A stretch of 64,000 bases of DNA from Microbacterium sp. NC79 (GCF_019061125.1 NZ_JAHQYI010000002.1:248001-312000), one strand, 5' to 3'. Positions 17,455 through 26,825 are shown, counted from the stretch's first letter. Numbers and translations: made by a program. The notes: generated by a model not told the origin, from the sequence alone.

Positions 17455-18282
17455 GTGAGCGATTCCGTATTGGGGCAGGCGCACTCCGCGTGGATGCAGG
17501 CGCGCGCCCTGATGGCGGATGAGAGCGCCGGAACCACGGATGCGGCAGGCAAAAACACGGCTGAAATCACGACGCTGTTGCGTCGCGCGCTCGCCGATGG
17601 CATTCCTGCGGCAGGCGGAGATCTCGGTCGCCACCTGATTCGCACCGCGAACGGGCAGCGCGAGGTGTTGGCTGAAGCGCTCGAGGTGTTGGCTGCGGCT
17701 GCGAAAGCGGGCGGCCACTCCGATGCGCTCTCCTATGCGCGCGCCGTGCACTTTCTCCCGCCTGACCTCACGGCGGAGCACTATGTACGAGCGGCCTCAA
17801 GCCTGAACGATCTCCTGCGCACCGCTCCGAGCGTGGAAGCGATCGTCTTCACCGGATACATGCTCGCCAGCGGTCAAGGGTATGCGGCGAATCCGACGCG
17901 TGCGCGCGCCATGATGCAAGCCGCTGCAGATGCGGGTTCGGCCGACGCGCTGTTCGAGCTGTATGTCTACGACGCAACCGGCCTGACGGGTCCGGCCAAC
18001 CTCAACACCGCGATGACCCGCCTGCACCAGGCTGCCAAGCTCGGACACGCGCGCGCCATGGCAAACCTCGCCGGCGCTTATGCCACGGGCACGGGCATCA
18101 GTCGTGATCCGAGCCGGGCGCTCACCTGGTATCTGCGCGCCGCCGAGGCCGGCAGTGTGCGAGCGGCGGCGACGCTGGCACGAATGTACGGCACGGGGCA
18201 GGGCGTCGAGCAGAACGATGCCAAAAGCGCGCGATACGCCCGCCGGGCTCACGAACTGGCGAACCGCCCGCTCGAGGTGTGA
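17455..18282 (+). CDS. Sel1-like repeat protein
   Basis: In this 275-residue helical-repeat protein the C-terminal half holds at least three Sel1/TPR-like units. The clear ones are NLAGAYATGTGISRDPSRAL and TLARMYGTGQGVEQNDAKS, with a degenerate one near residue 140 (GYMLASGQGYAANPTRAR). No signal peptide is seen. Sel1 repeats mediate protein-protein contacts and the partner is unknown. The GTG at 17455 follows an AAGGAGGGGACC ribosome site. Confidence 0.75.
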   Translation: MSDSVLGQAHSAWMQARALMADESAGTTDAAGKNTAEITTLLRRALADGIPAAGGDLGRHLIRTANGQREVLAEALEVLAAAAKAGGHSDALSYARAVHFLPPDLTAEHYVRAASSLNDLLRTAPSVEAIVFTGYMLASGQGYAANPTRARAMMQAAADAGSADALFELYVYDATGLTGPANLNTAMTRLHQAAKLGHARAMANLAGAYATGTGISRDPSRALTWYLRAAEAGSVRAAATLARMYGTGQGVEQNDAKSARYARRAHELANRPLEV

Positions 18283-18402
18283 AGCACACCCCGCGCCGTG
18301 GTTCCGGAACCAACACCCGGAAGTCCAGAACGCACCACCGTTAGCCCGTGGTTCCGCAACCACAGGCCGAGCCCCGGCGGAACACCGGGATCGCAAGAAC
18401 GC

Positions 18403-19008
18403 CTAGTTGCCGCGTGCACCGGCGTCGGTGACGCCGACATCGGTGTGGTGGAAGTTTTGGAATGAGCGGGAGGCCGTCGGGCCGCGCTGTCCCTGGTAGC
18501 GGTTCGCGTACGCGCCGGTTCCGTAGGGGTTGATCGCGGGCGAAGACAACCGGAAGAAGCAGAGCTGACCGATCTTCATGCCTGGCCACAGCTTGATCGG
18601 CAGAGTCGCGACGTTGGAGAGCTCCAGTGTGACGTGGCCGGAGAAGCCGGGATCGATGAAGCCGGCAGTGGAGTGCGTGAGCAAGCCGAGGCGGCCGAGC
18701 GACGACTTACCTTCGAGGCGTGCCGCGATGTCGTCTGGCAGCGTGATCTGCTCGTACGTTGAGCCGAGCACGAACTCGCCAGGGTGCAGAATGAACGGTT
18801 CCGTCGGATCGACCTCGATGAGATGAGTGAGCTCAGGCTGGTCTTCAGCCGGGTCGATGAACGGGTACTTGTGGTTGTCGAACAACCGGAAGTAGCGGTC
18901 GAGACGCACGTCGACGCTCGACGGCTGAATCATCGCGGCATCGCTTGGTTCGAGGCCAATGCGGCCAGCGGTCAGTTCGGCCTGAATATCGCGGTCAGAG
19001 AGCAGCAC
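18403..19008 (-). CDS. dcd: dCTP deaminase, probably the dUMP-forming type
   Basis: This 201-residue protein has the trimeric dUTPase/Dcd fold. [18 protein letters not shown] lies near residue 25. [20 protein letters not shown] near 110 includes the catalytic Glu/Ser region. A C-terminal [18 protein letters not shown] arm closes over the triphosphate. Actinobacterial homologues such as that of Mycobacterium convert dCTP directly to dUMP; by lineage this is the likely activity. Confidence 0.94.
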   Translation of the reverse strand: MLLSDRDIQAELTAGRIGLEPSDAAMIQPSSVDVRLDRYFRLFDNHKYPFIDPAEDQPELTHLIEVDPTEPFILHPGEFVLGSTYEQITLPDDIAARLEGKSSLGRLGLLTHSTAGFIDPGFSGHVTLELSNVATLPIKLWPGMKIGQLCFFRLSSPAINPYGTGAYANRYQGQRGPTASRSFQNFHHTDVGVTDAGARGN

Positions 19009-19089
19009 GGCACCAGCCTACGATGCCGGGCCGCTCTCTGCCGCCATGTTGCCTCAACTTGCGCACGCTGGGGCCTGCGGTACACCGGA

Positions 19090-19842
19090 TTACAGCGTCT
19101 CAGCGTGGAGCTTGAGCGCGTCACGCACGAACTCCGCACCCGATTGACCGCCATAGTTTGCGGCAAATCGAGGGTCAGCGACATACATGTCTGCCAGCCC
19201 CGTCACATAGCCAACCAGGTCGCCACCGTCGCCAGCCGGGGTTCCGGGAATCGACGTCAGCCAGGCAACGTGGCGCGCCGCCAGTTGCTGAGCTTCGTCA
19301 CTTGCCGGATCGACGTCGCGGCGGGCAGCATCAGTCCAATCGGCGTTGAGCGATTGCACGATCGCGCGCCAGTCGCCACGCTCGGCGTCGCTCATGCCGC
19401 GGTACCACTCATCAGAGCGGCGATAGGCGTCGGCTCCCCAACGCTGTTCGACCTCCCCTTTGTGTTTCGTATGCTCAAAGCCATCGAATGTGTTTTCTGC
19501 CACGAGGGGCACTCCTTCCTTGCGAGCATGAAGTGTGGTGTTGACCGCCGCGATTTGTCGGGCGATGCGATCCTGCTCTTGGCGCAGCCACGTCAGGTGC
19601 GACTGCAGAGCACGCTCTTCACTGACATCACGCGCCAGTACGCCAGCGATGTCGTCGAGGCCCAATCCCATCTCGCGCAACAGCAGAATGCGTTGCAGGG
19701 TGACGAGGTTGTCGTCGTCGTAATAGCGGTAGCCGTTTGCCCCCGTGCGTGCTGGCGTGAGCAGCCCGAGGTCACCATAGTGACGCAGCGTGCGGCTCGT
19801 CGTACCGGAGAGCTTGGCTATCTGTTGGATCGACCATTCCAT
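19090..19842 (-). CDS. MerR-family regulator with TipAS-type C-terminal domain
   Basis: In this 250-residue protein an N-terminal MerR helix-turn-helix (1-70; IAKLSGTTSRTLRHYGDLGL, GYRYYDDDNLVTLQRI) is followed by a long dimer helix. A TipAS-like antibiotic- or ligand-binding domain comes next (EVEQRWGADAYRRSDEWYRGM, MYVADPRFAANYGG). TipA-like proteins activate their own or neighbouring promoters on drug binding. An ACCTT...AAGGT inverted repeat lies 29 bp upstream. Confidence 0.85.
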   Translation of the reverse strand: MEWSIQQIAKLSGTTSRTLRHYGDLGLLTPARTGANGYRYYDDDNLVTLQRILLLREMGLGLDDIAGVLARDVSEERALQSHLTWLRQEQDRIARQIAAVNTTLHARKEGVPLVAENTFDGFEHTKHKGEVEQRWGADAYRRSDEWYRGMSDAERGDWRAIVQSLNADWTDAARRDVDPASDEAQQLAARHVAWLTSIPGTPAGDGGDLVGYVTGLADMYVADPRFAANYGGQSGAEFVRDALKLHAETL

Positions 19843-19870
19843 GCGTTTTCCTTTCGCATCTGACGATAAA

Positions 19871-19890
19871 ACCTTCCGTTACGTCAAGGT
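19871..19890. promoter_or_regulatory. MerR-type operator
   Basis: ACCTT at 19871-19875 and AAGGT at 19886-19890 form a 20-bp interrupted palindrome, the usual MerR operator form, just upstream of the TipA-like gene. Autoregulation is inferred. Confidence 0.6.
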
Positions 19891-19938
19891 CAAGCCCAAT
19901 CGCGGCGAAAACCCGAAAGTTTTCTAACAGCACGGTCG

Positions 19939-19989
19939 AACTCGCGATATATCGTGTTATTGTTTCCCAACGCGATATATCGCGAGTTC
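19939..19989. promoter_or_regulatory. Double palindromic operator upstream of the DUF4097-PadR genes
   Basis: Two 21-bp blocks, 19939-19959 and 19969-19989, are inverted copies of each other with one mismatch, and each contains CGCGATATATCG, itself a palindrome. They sit 17-67 bp before the DUF4097 start. The arrangement suggests cooperative binding by the PadR protein encoded in the operon. Confidence 0.7.
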
Positions 19990-20005
19990 TTATGAAGGAG
20001 CAATC

Positions 20006-20917
20006 ATGCCCGTAGAAAAGTGGCTCATTAGCCCCGGTGACACGCGCGTTATTGACGTTCCCGCTACCCCGAAGGTCAAGATTGGCCTGGTCGGTGGTCA
20101 GGTCGACGTCATCGCACACGACGAACCGACCATTCGCATCGAGGTGCACAGCGTCACGCAAAAAGACTTGCGCATCGAACTCACCGACGATCTCCTCGAG
20201 ATCGACCACGCCCAATTGCGGTGGGACAACTTCCTCGAGGTGTTCCGCAATTTCACGGCCACCGGCCCAAAAGCCGAAATTTCCGTCGCCGTGCCGCGCA
20301 GTGTGGCGCTGACCCTCGGTGTCGTGAGCGCCTCCGCACTCGTCGCTGGCCTGGAAAACGGGGCGAAGCTCAACACCGTCTCGGGCGATATCGTCGTTGA
20401 CGGCCTCACCGGAGACCTCTCCGTCAACGCGGTCTCTGGCGAGACGCAGGTGCGTGACCTCGATGGTCGTTTCACCGCCAACACGGTCTCGGGCGATGTC
20501 ACCGTGGTCGGAACCCCGCCCAAAGTATCGATCGACACCGTCTCAGGCGACATGCTCGTCGACGCGAGCGGATACGTGCACGACATCAGCCTGAACACGG
20601 TGTCAGGCGACTCCACGATTCGCCTCGACGATAGCCTTGCCGCCAATTACGTCATGCGCACGGTGAGCGGCAAGATTCTGCTCGACGGTTCACAACACAC
20701 AACCGTCGGCCCCTCCAACGTCACCGCCACACGCGGCGACCTCTCCGGACAGTTCGTCGACGCCCGCGTCAACGCTGTCTCAGGTAGCGTCACCGTGCTC
20801 CGCCGCGCCGCTCCGGCGACGGCGGCACCCAGCGGCACCAGTGGTTCCGCTGATGCAACGGAACCACAGAGCACGCCGAGCGACGAGTCGTACGGCACCG
20901 AAGGAAGCGCGTCATGA
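20006..20917 (+). CDS. DUF4097 family beta-helix protein
   Basis: In this 303-residue protein, from about residue 105 it shows a periodic beta-solenoid with repeated NTVSGD/NAVSGE turns every 18-20 residues, typical of DUF4097 (putative adhesin-like). No signal peptide or membrane segment is visible, so a cytoplasmic role is likely despite the adhesin label. The tail (about 275-303) is low-complexity Ser/Ala/Thr. It overlaps the PadR gene by ATGA; DUF4097-PadR pairs are common in actinobacteria. The molecular function is unknown. Confidence 0.82.
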   Translation: MPVEKWLISPGDTRVIDVPATPKVKIGLVGGQVDVIAHDEPTIRIEVHSVTQKDLRIELTDDLLEIDHAQLRWDNFLEVFRNFTATGPKAEISVAVPRSVALTLGVVSASALVAGLENGAKLNTVSGDIVVDGLTGDLSVNAVSGETQVRDLDGRFTANTVSGDVTVVGTPPKVSIDTVSGDMLVDASGYVHDISLNTVSGDSTIRLDDSLAANYVMRTVSGKILLDGSQHTTVGPSNVTATRGDLSGQFVDARVNAVSGSVTVLRRAAPATAAPSGTSGSADATEPQSTPSDESYGTEGSAS

Positions 20918-21528
20918 GCCCCGTCTTCCAACACGGTGACCTGCGCCTGTATCTGCTACTGCTGCTCGACGAGGGGCCGCGGCACGGATACGACCTGATC
21001 CAGGCACTGACGGACCGCACAGGCGGAACCTATACGCCGAGCGCCGGAACCATCTACCCGAGGCTCGCGAAGCTGGAGGAAGAAGAGCTCGTCACGAAAA
21101 CGGTCGACGGCCGCAAGACGATCTACGAGATCACCGACGCCGGACGCGCCGAGGTGGATGCCCGCCGCGGCGATATTGAGAACATCGAATCCGGCCTCGC
21201 CGATTCGGTACGACTCATTGCCGATGGCGTGCGCTCCAGCGTGCAAGATGCGATGCGCTCACTCAATGCCGACCTCGCCGCTGCGGCGCAGTCCATGCGT
21301 TCCGCCGCCCAACCGGCACCGCCGCGCACGGATGCGCGCACCCAGGCACGCGAGCAGCTACACCGGGCAGACGCCGCGCTGACCGACTTCCGCGGACGCG
21401 TACGCACAGACCTCCGCACCCAGGTCGCGCGGGGCGGCACGATCGACGCCGAGGCCATCACGATGTTCATCGACGCGATCGACGCCGCCGCCCGTGATCT
21501 GGTGGCGGCCCTTCACCAGGGTCATTGA
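20914..21528 (+). CDS. PadR-family transcriptional regulator
   Basis: In this 204-residue protein the PadR winged helix occupies about 1-85 (LLLLDEGPRHGYDLIQAL; YTPSAGTIYPRLAKLEEEEL; YEITDAGRAEVDARR). A longer helical C-terminus follows that may dimerise. It is translationally coupled to DUF4097 and probably represses the pair through the palindromes at 19939-19989. Confidence 0.9.
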   Translation: MSPVFQHGDLRLYLLLLLDEGPRHGYDLIQALTDRTGGTYTPSAGTIYPRLAKLEEEELVTKTVDGRKTIYEITDAGRAEVDARRGDIENIESGLADSVRLIADGVRSSVQDAMRSLNADLAAAAQSMRSAAQPAPPRTDARTQAREQLHRADAALTDFRGRVRTDLRTQVARGGTIDAEAITMFIDAIDAAARDLVAALHQGH

Positions 21529-21562
21529 GCCGAAACCCAGCCCCATGGTTCCGCTCGCCGCG

Positions 21563-21774
21563 ACGTTATGTCACGGCAAACACGTTATGTCGCAGAAATC
21601 TGGGGTGTTGGTGGGGTTTTTGCCCCGCCGACGTTGCATAACGTTCGGCCCGGAGCCCCCGGTCGTTGACTCAGCCACCCACCCAACGCAACCCGACGTC
21701 ACAAGGAGTGCGGGATGGCGGAGGGAATATTGGTGGTCTGGCAGGCCGCCCGGAGGGCGGCCCGGAGATATTCC
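21563..21774. repeat. Intergenic inverted repeats between padR-like and stress-protein genes
   Basis: ACGTTATG at 21563-21570 (ACGTTATGTC repeated at 21582) opposes CATAACGT at 21637-21644. Further on, GGCCGCCC/GGGCGGCC (21744-21751/21755-21762) makes a tight hairpin inside an outer GGAATAT/ATATTCC pair (21724-21730/21768-21774). This gap of about 300 bp has no gene. The second hairpin may act as a terminator. Confidence 0.5.
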
Positions 21775-21832
21775 CGGAGCTATCCCGCGCTCCGCGGTAC
21801 CACGCCGCAACGTTCGATCGTCGTCGGTGCGG

Positions 21833-22378
21833 TTAGGCGGCGGGGAACTCCGGGGCGTCGTCATCGATCACGTCGCCGTGCGGAACCACGAGAATATTGC
21901 GCTTCTGCCGGTGCGCTAGGCGCGCAGCGACGGAACCAGTAATGAACTCGCGAAGCGTCTCCCCAATTCCGGGGCGACGGGTTCCGACCACGATGAGCTT
22001 TGCGCCCACCGCGTCGGCGAGGTCACGGATCGCGAATGCCGGGTCACCGACAAGCTCTCGAACGACGCAGACGGTGTCTGTGCCTTCGAGTGCGGCACGG
22101 GTTTCGGTGACGAGCCGCTCGTAATCAACCTGTTTCGCTTCGATGGAGAGATCAAGAGCCGCCGAGTGCACCGTTCCGCCCGGCTCTTCATATGTGACGA
22201 AGCGCGTCGTATCGACGTAGGCACCCACGAGGGGCACCTGAAGGAGGGTGGCGTACTTGGCCGCTTCCTTGATGACACGGGGATTTTGACCGGGCATCAG
22301 GCCGACAACCACGGCACCGCGAACCGCGTCAGCATCAAACGGATCAAGTACGGGGTCTTGCGCAGGTGAAGTACTCAT
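21833..22378 (-). CDS. Universal stress protein (UspA family)
   Basis: This 181-residue single-domain Usp has the ATP-binding pattern G-2X-G-9X-G-S at its C-terminal part (VGTRRPGIGETLREFITGSV, about 126-146), preceded by LADAVGAKLIVVG. It likely binds ATP. The exact stress role is unknown. Confidence 0.85.
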   Translation of the reverse strand: MSTSPAQDPVLDPFDADAVRGAVVVGLMPGQNPRVIKEAAKYATLLQVPLVGAYVDTTRFVTYEEPGGTVHSAALDLSIEAKQVDYERLVTETRAALEGTDTVCVVRELVGDPAFAIRDLADAVGAKLIVVGTRRPGIGETLREFITGSVAARLAHRQKRNILVVPHGDVIDDDAPEFPAA

Positions 22379-22506
22379 TGCTGTCCTCTCTGCAAGGGCG
22401 ACTGTGCCCCGTCATGGTATCCTGGACTTTACTCTTACCGACCCAGAGTCGGAATCGTGAATAGTCGGGTTTGACCACCCGCAGTGAACTCGTGAGGGGG
22501 TTGCGC

Positions 22507-22704
22507 ATGGGGCGTGGCCGTCAGAAGGCGAAGCACACTAAGCTCGCCCGCGAACTCAAGTCCTTCAGCCCGGACCTTAACGTCGCCGCGCTGCAGCGTG
22601 AGATCGGTGCACCTGCTGAAGAGGCGGAGTATGTCGACAAGTGGGCCGACATGTATGCGGACGAAGACGAGGACGAAGACTCGCATACTCGGGAAACCGC
22701 GTAG
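22507..22704 (+). CDS. DUF3073 family small protein
   Basis: This 65-residue protein starts at ATG 22507, where the conserved MGRGRQKAKHTKLARELK head begins and a GTGAGGGGG ribosome site precedes it. A longer frame from 22471 adds non-conserved residues. The acidic tail is DEDEDEDS. DUF3073 is an actinobacterial family of unknown function. Confidence 0.88.
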   Translation: MGRGRQKAKHTKLARELKSFSPDLNVAALQREIGAPAEEAEYVDKWADMYADEDEDEDSHTRETA

Positions 22705-22788
22705 TCGAGTCGTTCTAGCAAGATCGCGTCACCTTTGCGGTGGCACGATTCTTTAGTGTGCTGAATTCGCATGACAATATACCTGTGT

Positions 22789-22825
22789 GTGAAAGCGGGG
22801 CTTGGATTCCAGGCCCCGCTTTCAC
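22789..22825. terminator. Bidirectional terminator between DUF3073 and purF
   Basis: GTGAAAGCGGGGC at 22789-22801 pairs perfectly with GCCCCGCTTTCAC at 22813-22825 across an 11-nt loop. It sits between the convergent DUF3073 and purF genes. T-rich tracts are weak. Confidence 0.75.
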
Positions 22826-22828
22826 GTG

Positions 22829-24289
22829 TCAGCTGGACTTAACCTTCTCCACCCAGGCAAGGTATTCGTCGGTGACCGTACCGGTCACATAGTTGCCATC
22901 GAAGCAGCTCATGTCGAGTTCGGTGATGTCGGTGCCCTCAAGGATCGAAGACCGCAGATCTTCGACCTCCTGGTACACCAGGCCATCGCACCCAAGCTCT
23001 TCCGCGATCTCCGGAATCGTCCGGCCGTGCGCGACAAGCTCATTACGGTTCGGCATGTTGATGCCGTATACGTGCGGGTAGCGCACGGGAGGAGCGGCCG
23101 ACGCGAAGATAACAGACTTCGCACCAGCGTCACGCGCCATCTGAATAATCTGCTTGCTCGTGGTTCCGCGCACAATCGAGTCGTCGATCAGGAGAACGTT
23201 CTTGCCCTGAAACTCGGTCGACATGGCGTTGAGCTTCTGGCGCACGCTCTTTTTGCGCGTCGCCTGGCCAGGCATGATGAAGGTGCGGCCGACGTAACGG
23301 TTCTTGTAGAAGCCCTCACGGTATTCGATGCCCAGCCGACGCGCGACCTGCATTGCCGACGGCCGCGACGAGTCCGGGATCGGCATGACGACGTCAATTT
23401 CAGATACGTCAACGTGCTTGGCGATGGTTGCGGCCAACCGGTCGCCCATGCGCAGACGCGTTTCGTAGACCGAAATGCCGTTCATGATCGAGTCGGGGCG
23501 GGCGAGATACACGTACTCGAACGAGCAGGGCGCGAGGCGCGTGGCCGCCGCGGTCTGCTGCGCGGTCATGACGCCGTCGCTGTCGATGAAGATCGCTTCA
23601 CCTGGAGCGACATCGCGCACGATGTCGTAGTCGCCGTTTTCGAGAACGAGCGATTCGGAAGCAACCATCCACTCGGTCTTGCCGTTGGCAGCCGTGCGCT
23701 TGCCCATAATGAGCGGGCGAATGCCGTACGGGTCGCGGAATGCCAGCAAGCCGTGTCCGGCGATGAGGGCGATCGTCGCGTACGATCCTTCGACGCGTTC
23801 GTGAACGCGGCGCACCGCTTCGAAGATCTGCGCGGTGTCAAGGTCTGGGCCAGCGATGGCCGTCTGCAACTCGGAGCCGAGCACGTTCACGAGCAGTTCA
23901 GTGTCGCTCGTGGTGTTCAGGTGGCGACGGTCTTTGCTGAATAGGTCTTCGGTCAGCTCACGCGTATTGGTGAGGTTGCCGTTGTGCACGAGAACGATGC
24001 CGTAGGGCGCATTGACGTAGAACGGCTGAGCCTCTTCTTCGTTTGCGGCGGCACCCATGGTGGCGTAACGCACGTGGCCGAGCCCGACGTTGCCCATGAG
24101 GTTGCGCATGTCCCGGGTGCGGAAAGCTTCACGCACCATGCCCTTGGCCTTGATGATGTGGAAGACACCATTGGGCTCGCTCGTGGCCAGACCTGTGGAG
24201 TCTTGGCCACGATGCTGCAGCAAACCGAGGGAGTCGTAAATGTCTTGATTGACCGGGCCGGAGCCGACCATTCCGACGATGCCGCACAT
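22829..24289 (-). CDS. purF: Amidophosphoribosyltransferase PurF
   Basis: This 486-residue enzyme catalyses the first committed step of purine synthesis, converting PRPP and glutamine to phosphoribosylamine. The catalytic Cys follows Met1 (CGIVGMVG). The N-terminal Ntn glutaminase has LLQHRGQDSTG near 23. The PRPP-binding motif VLLIDDSIVRGTTSKQI is near residue 362. It is 6 bp downstream of purM on the same strand, so purM-purF is one unit. Confidence 0.97.
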   Translation of the reverse strand: MCGIVGMVGSGPVNQDIYDSLGLLQHRGQDSTGLATSEPNGVFHIIKAKGMVREAFRTRDMRNLMGNVGLGHVRYATMGAAANEEEAQPFYVNAPYGIVLVHNGNLTNTRELTEDLFSKDRRHLNTTSDTELLVNVLGSELQTAIAGPDLDTAQIFEAVRRVHERVEGSYATIALIAGHGLLAFRDPYGIRPLIMGKRTAANGKTEWMVASESLVLENGDYDIVRDVAPGEAIFIDSDGVMTAQQTAAATRLAPCSFEYVYLARPDSIMNGISVYETRLRMGDRLAATIAKHVDVSEIDVVMPIPDSSRPSAMQVARRLGIEYREGFYKNRYVGRTFIMPGQATRKKSVRQKLNAMSTEFQGKNVLLIDDSIVRGTTSKQIIQMARDAGAKSVIFASAAPPVRYPHVYGINMPNRNELVAHGRTIPEIAEELGCDGLVYQEVEDLRSSILEGTDITELDMSCFDGNYVTGTVTDEYLAWVEKVKSS

Positions 24290-24295
24290 GGGGTG

Positions 24296-25444
24296 TTACT
24301 CCGCGCCCTTTCCGGAGGTGGAATCTGCATAGGAGCCCACGAGGCGGACAGCGCCGCCATCGACGCCCTTAGCGCCTTGTTCATAATCGCCGTCAGGGCG
24401 ATCGGTCATGCGTACGGTGGCAACCTGCCATGCGTCAATGCCCTGACGGGCAATCGCCGCAATGGCGTCAGCGGCACGGCTCGCGTCGACAACAGCGAGG
24501 AAGCCAATGCCGAGGTTCCACGTACCCTCGGTGTCTTCCAAGCGCATTCCGGCGAGGTCAGTGAGCACGCGGAAGACAGGAAGCGGTGACCACGTCGAGC
24601 GGTCAACGTCGCACCATGCGGAGGTCGGGAGCACGCGCGCAAGGTTTGCCGCGATTCCGCCGCCGGTGACGTGGCTGAGGGAGTGAACCGCGTCGCCCAG
24701 CTCATCAATGAGCTTCAGCAGCGGCGTCGTGTACAGGCGGGTCGGCTCCAGCAGTGCTTCGCCCCACGTGGTTGAGAAGTCGGCAGCGTTGTCGCCATAC
24801 GAAATGTTGGCGCCCGTGATGATGTGACGCACCAGTGAGTAGCCGTTGGAGTGCAGGCCGCTCGCACCGAGGGCCAGCACGACGTCACCGTCGCGCACCC
24901 GGTCAGCACCGAGCACGTTGTCGGCCTCGACCACACCGGTGGCAGCGCCAGCCATGTCGTAGTCGTTGGGGCCGAGGAGTCCCGGGTGCTCTGCCGTCTC
25001 GCCGCCCACAAGAGCGGTACCGGTTGCCGAGCACGCGTCAGCAATACCGCGCACGATGTCGGCGATACGCTCGGGCACAACCTTGCCGGTGGCGATGTAG
25101 TCGGTCATGAAGAGGGGCTTGGCGCCCACCACGACGATGTCATCAACAACCATGCCGACGAGGTCTTGACCCACGGTGTCGTGCTTGTCGATGGCCTGCG
25201 CGATGGCGACCTTCGTGCCGACACCGTCGGTGCTCGTTGCGAGCAGCGGGCGGCGGTAGTCACGCAAGGCGCTGGCGTCAAACATGCCGGCGAAGCCGCC
25301 GACACCACCGAGCACTTCGGCTCCGTGGGTAGAACGCACCGCGTTCTTCATGAGTTCGACAGCGAGGTCGCCGGCGACGGTGTCAACACCTGCCGCCGCG
25401 TAAGCGGAGAGGGGGGAATCGTTTGCCTGAGATGCATCGGCCAC
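24296..25444 (-). CDS. purM: Phosphoribosylformylglycinamidine cyclo-ligase PurM (AIR synthase)
   Basis: This 382-residue PurM-superfamily ATPase closes the imidazole ring (FGAM to AIR). Signatures are YAAAGVDTVAGD at the N-terminus, STDGVGTKVAIA near 70, VDDIVVVGAKPLFMTDYIA near 102, GGETAEHPG near 147 and VTGGGIAANL near 260. The C-terminus is slightly extended compared with E. coli PurM. Pairing with purF is common in bacteria. Confidence 0.97.
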   Translation of the reverse strand: MADASQANDSPLSAYAAAGVDTVAGDLAVELMKNAVRSTHGAEVLGGVGGFAGMFDASALRDYRRPLLATSTDGVGTKVAIAQAIDKHDTVGQDLVGMVVDDIVVVGAKPLFMTDYIATGKVVPERIADIVRGIADACSATGTALVGGETAEHPGLLGPNDYDMAGAATGVVEADNVLGADRVRDGDVVLALGASGLHSNGYSLVRHIITGANISYGDNAADFSTTWGEALLEPTRLYTTPLLKLIDELGDAVHSLSHVTGGGIAANLARVLPTSAWCDVDRSTWSPLPVFRVLTDLAGMRLEDTEGTWNLGIGFLAVVDASRAADAIAAIARQGIDAWQVATVRMTDRPDGDYEQGAKGVDGGAVRLVGSYADSTSGKGAE

Positions 25445-25528
25445 GAGTGACAGCCTACCTGCTTCGCGGCCTTCTATCCTCCGTATAACGTTCGCCCCAT
25501 CGCCACCAGGAGTTCATACAATGGGCGC

Positions 25529-26140
25529 ATGAGCGAAGAGGCGCAATCACGGTGGGTGATACGGGAGGAAGCATCCCGTGCCATCATCATCGCGCTCTAC
25601 GCCAGGCAGGCCCTCGGCATTCGCGGCAGGCACGACCTCCCCACCCTGCGAAACGCGCCGATCGCCAATCCCGTCCGCTCCGACGCGGAACATGATGCCC
25701 TCGAACGCCAGTGGCGCCTGTATTGGGATATGACGGTGGAACCACGTGCGCACACGCACTCCGGGCCGCTGGACTTGCTGGACGGCTATGAAGATTACGT
25801 GGCACTCCCCGTGACGGGAGCCGACGAATTGCACGCAGCCATGGTTCCGCTCGCCCCTGCCGCCATGGCGTACGCGGCGCAGGCGGGGCAACGTTACTTC
25901 GATGAGTCAGCACGACGCGGCGGCGAGGCGCGACGCCCTTACGTCAATGCGATTTCGACGTTGCATCGCACAGCGGGGCGTAGCGCGCAAGACTTCGAGT
26001 TGAACGTTGAAGTGCTGCCGCTTAGTCAGCGCGGCGTGTGGTGGATCGGCGCACTCACGATCGCGATCACCGATTCCGTGCGCTCCGACGTCGTCGCGTT
26101 TGACTCGGCGCTGGCCGCCGTCGTCGACGAACTCGGGTAG
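25529..26140 (+). CDS. Conserved hypothetical protein
   Basis: This 203-residue protein starts at ATG 25529. No domain was recognised. The sequence is soluble, with Trp-rich spots (ERQWRLYWDM near 65; RGVWWIGALTIAI near 170). There is no signal peptide, membrane helix or metal motif. It diverges from purM and converges on the 108-residue membrane protein, with only 5 bp between their stops. Confidence 0.6.
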   Translation: MSEEAQSRWVIREEASRAIIIALYARQALGIRGRHDLPTLRNAPIANPVRSDAEHDALERQWRLYWDMTVEPRAHTHSGPLDLLDGYEDYVALPVTGADELHAAMVPLAPAAMAYAAQAGQRYFDESARRGGEARRPYVNAISTLHRTAGRSAQDFELNVEVLPLSQRGVWWIGALTIAITDSVRSDVVAFDSALAAVVDELG

Positions 26141-26145
26141 GCGCG

Positions 26146-26472
26146 TTACGCGGCGTCGGGGGTTTCGATGACCTTTTCGGTCTGCACCGTCACCGTGTGG
26201 GTACGACGACCAATGGTCTTGTCGAGGATGAGGGCGACGATGGCGCCCAGCATGACGCCACCTGCTGCGCAGTACAGCATCAGGAACCCGAAGACCTGGC
26301 TCTGCGAGTAGGTCACACCGATCTCGCTCGGCTCCGCAATGCCATCAAACGCCAACGTCAAAATTGCGGCAATGAGAACACCAAGAGCACCACCCAACAC
26401 CAGGAAGACGCCGTACCGAGGAACGCGGCGCACGCGCCCCTCTGTCACCGTGGTGGAAGTCTGTTCGGGCAT
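26146..26472 (-). CDS. Small two-TM membrane protein, conserved hypothetical
   Basis: This 108-residue protein has two hydrophobic segments at about 20-43 (YGVFLVLGGALGVLIAAILTL) and 62-85 (VFGFLMLYCAAGGVMLGAIV). Basic residues precede the first and flank the second, giving an N-in/C-in hairpin. The function is unknown. Confidence 0.7.
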   Translation of the reverse strand: MPEQTSTTVTEGRVRRVPRYGVFLVLGGALGVLIAAILTLAFDGIAEPSEIGVTYSQSQVFGFLMLYCAAGGVMLGAIVALILDKTIGRRTHTVTVQTEKVIETPDAA

Positions 26473-26609
26473 GCCTCCATTGTGTCACCGCGTCCCTGAG
26501 CGTTCGCCGCGATCCACCTTTCAAACAATCGTGATGCCGAGCTACCCCAGGGGCACCTCCGGATGCAATCCCCTTCTGAACGCGCGTCCGCACGCGCGAT
26601 GGTGTCTAC

Positions 26610-26825
26610 ATGACGATCGAACACAAGGCTCGCACGACGAGCATGCGGCGACGACGTCTCCCTCACGTGGAACGAGGCGTGCAATTTGGCCGCTCCGATT
26701 TGCCGCCGAAACAGCGCGCGGCGTTGAAAAAAGCGATTCGGTGGGAACTGTTCACGATCGTGCCTTCCGAACAATTGCCCGTAGAGGCCGACCGCGGCTT
26801 CATGAACGAAAAAGGTATGCGATGA
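26610..26825 (+). CDS. Short ORF coupled to permease gene; possible remnant of a cation-efflux gene
   Basis: This 71-residue basic frame has a TGA that overlaps the ATG of the downstream permease (ATGA), which favours real translation. The segment LPPKQRAALKKAIRWELFTI resembles the cytoplasmic lead-in of cation diffusion facilitators, but no membrane helices follow. It may therefore be the stub of a deleted transporter gene or simply a leader ORF. No strong ribosome site was identified. Confidence 0.4.
   Translation: MTIEHKARTTSMRRRRLPHVERGVQFGRSDLPPKQRAALKKAIRWELFTIVPSEQLPVEADRGFMNEKGMR

Noticed and set aside
26339..26821. 160-residue N-terminal extension of the APC permease
   Set aside because: The upstream part is Arg/Pro/Thr-rich readthrough; the ATG at 26822 directly precedes the conserved first helix and overlaps the short ORF stop.
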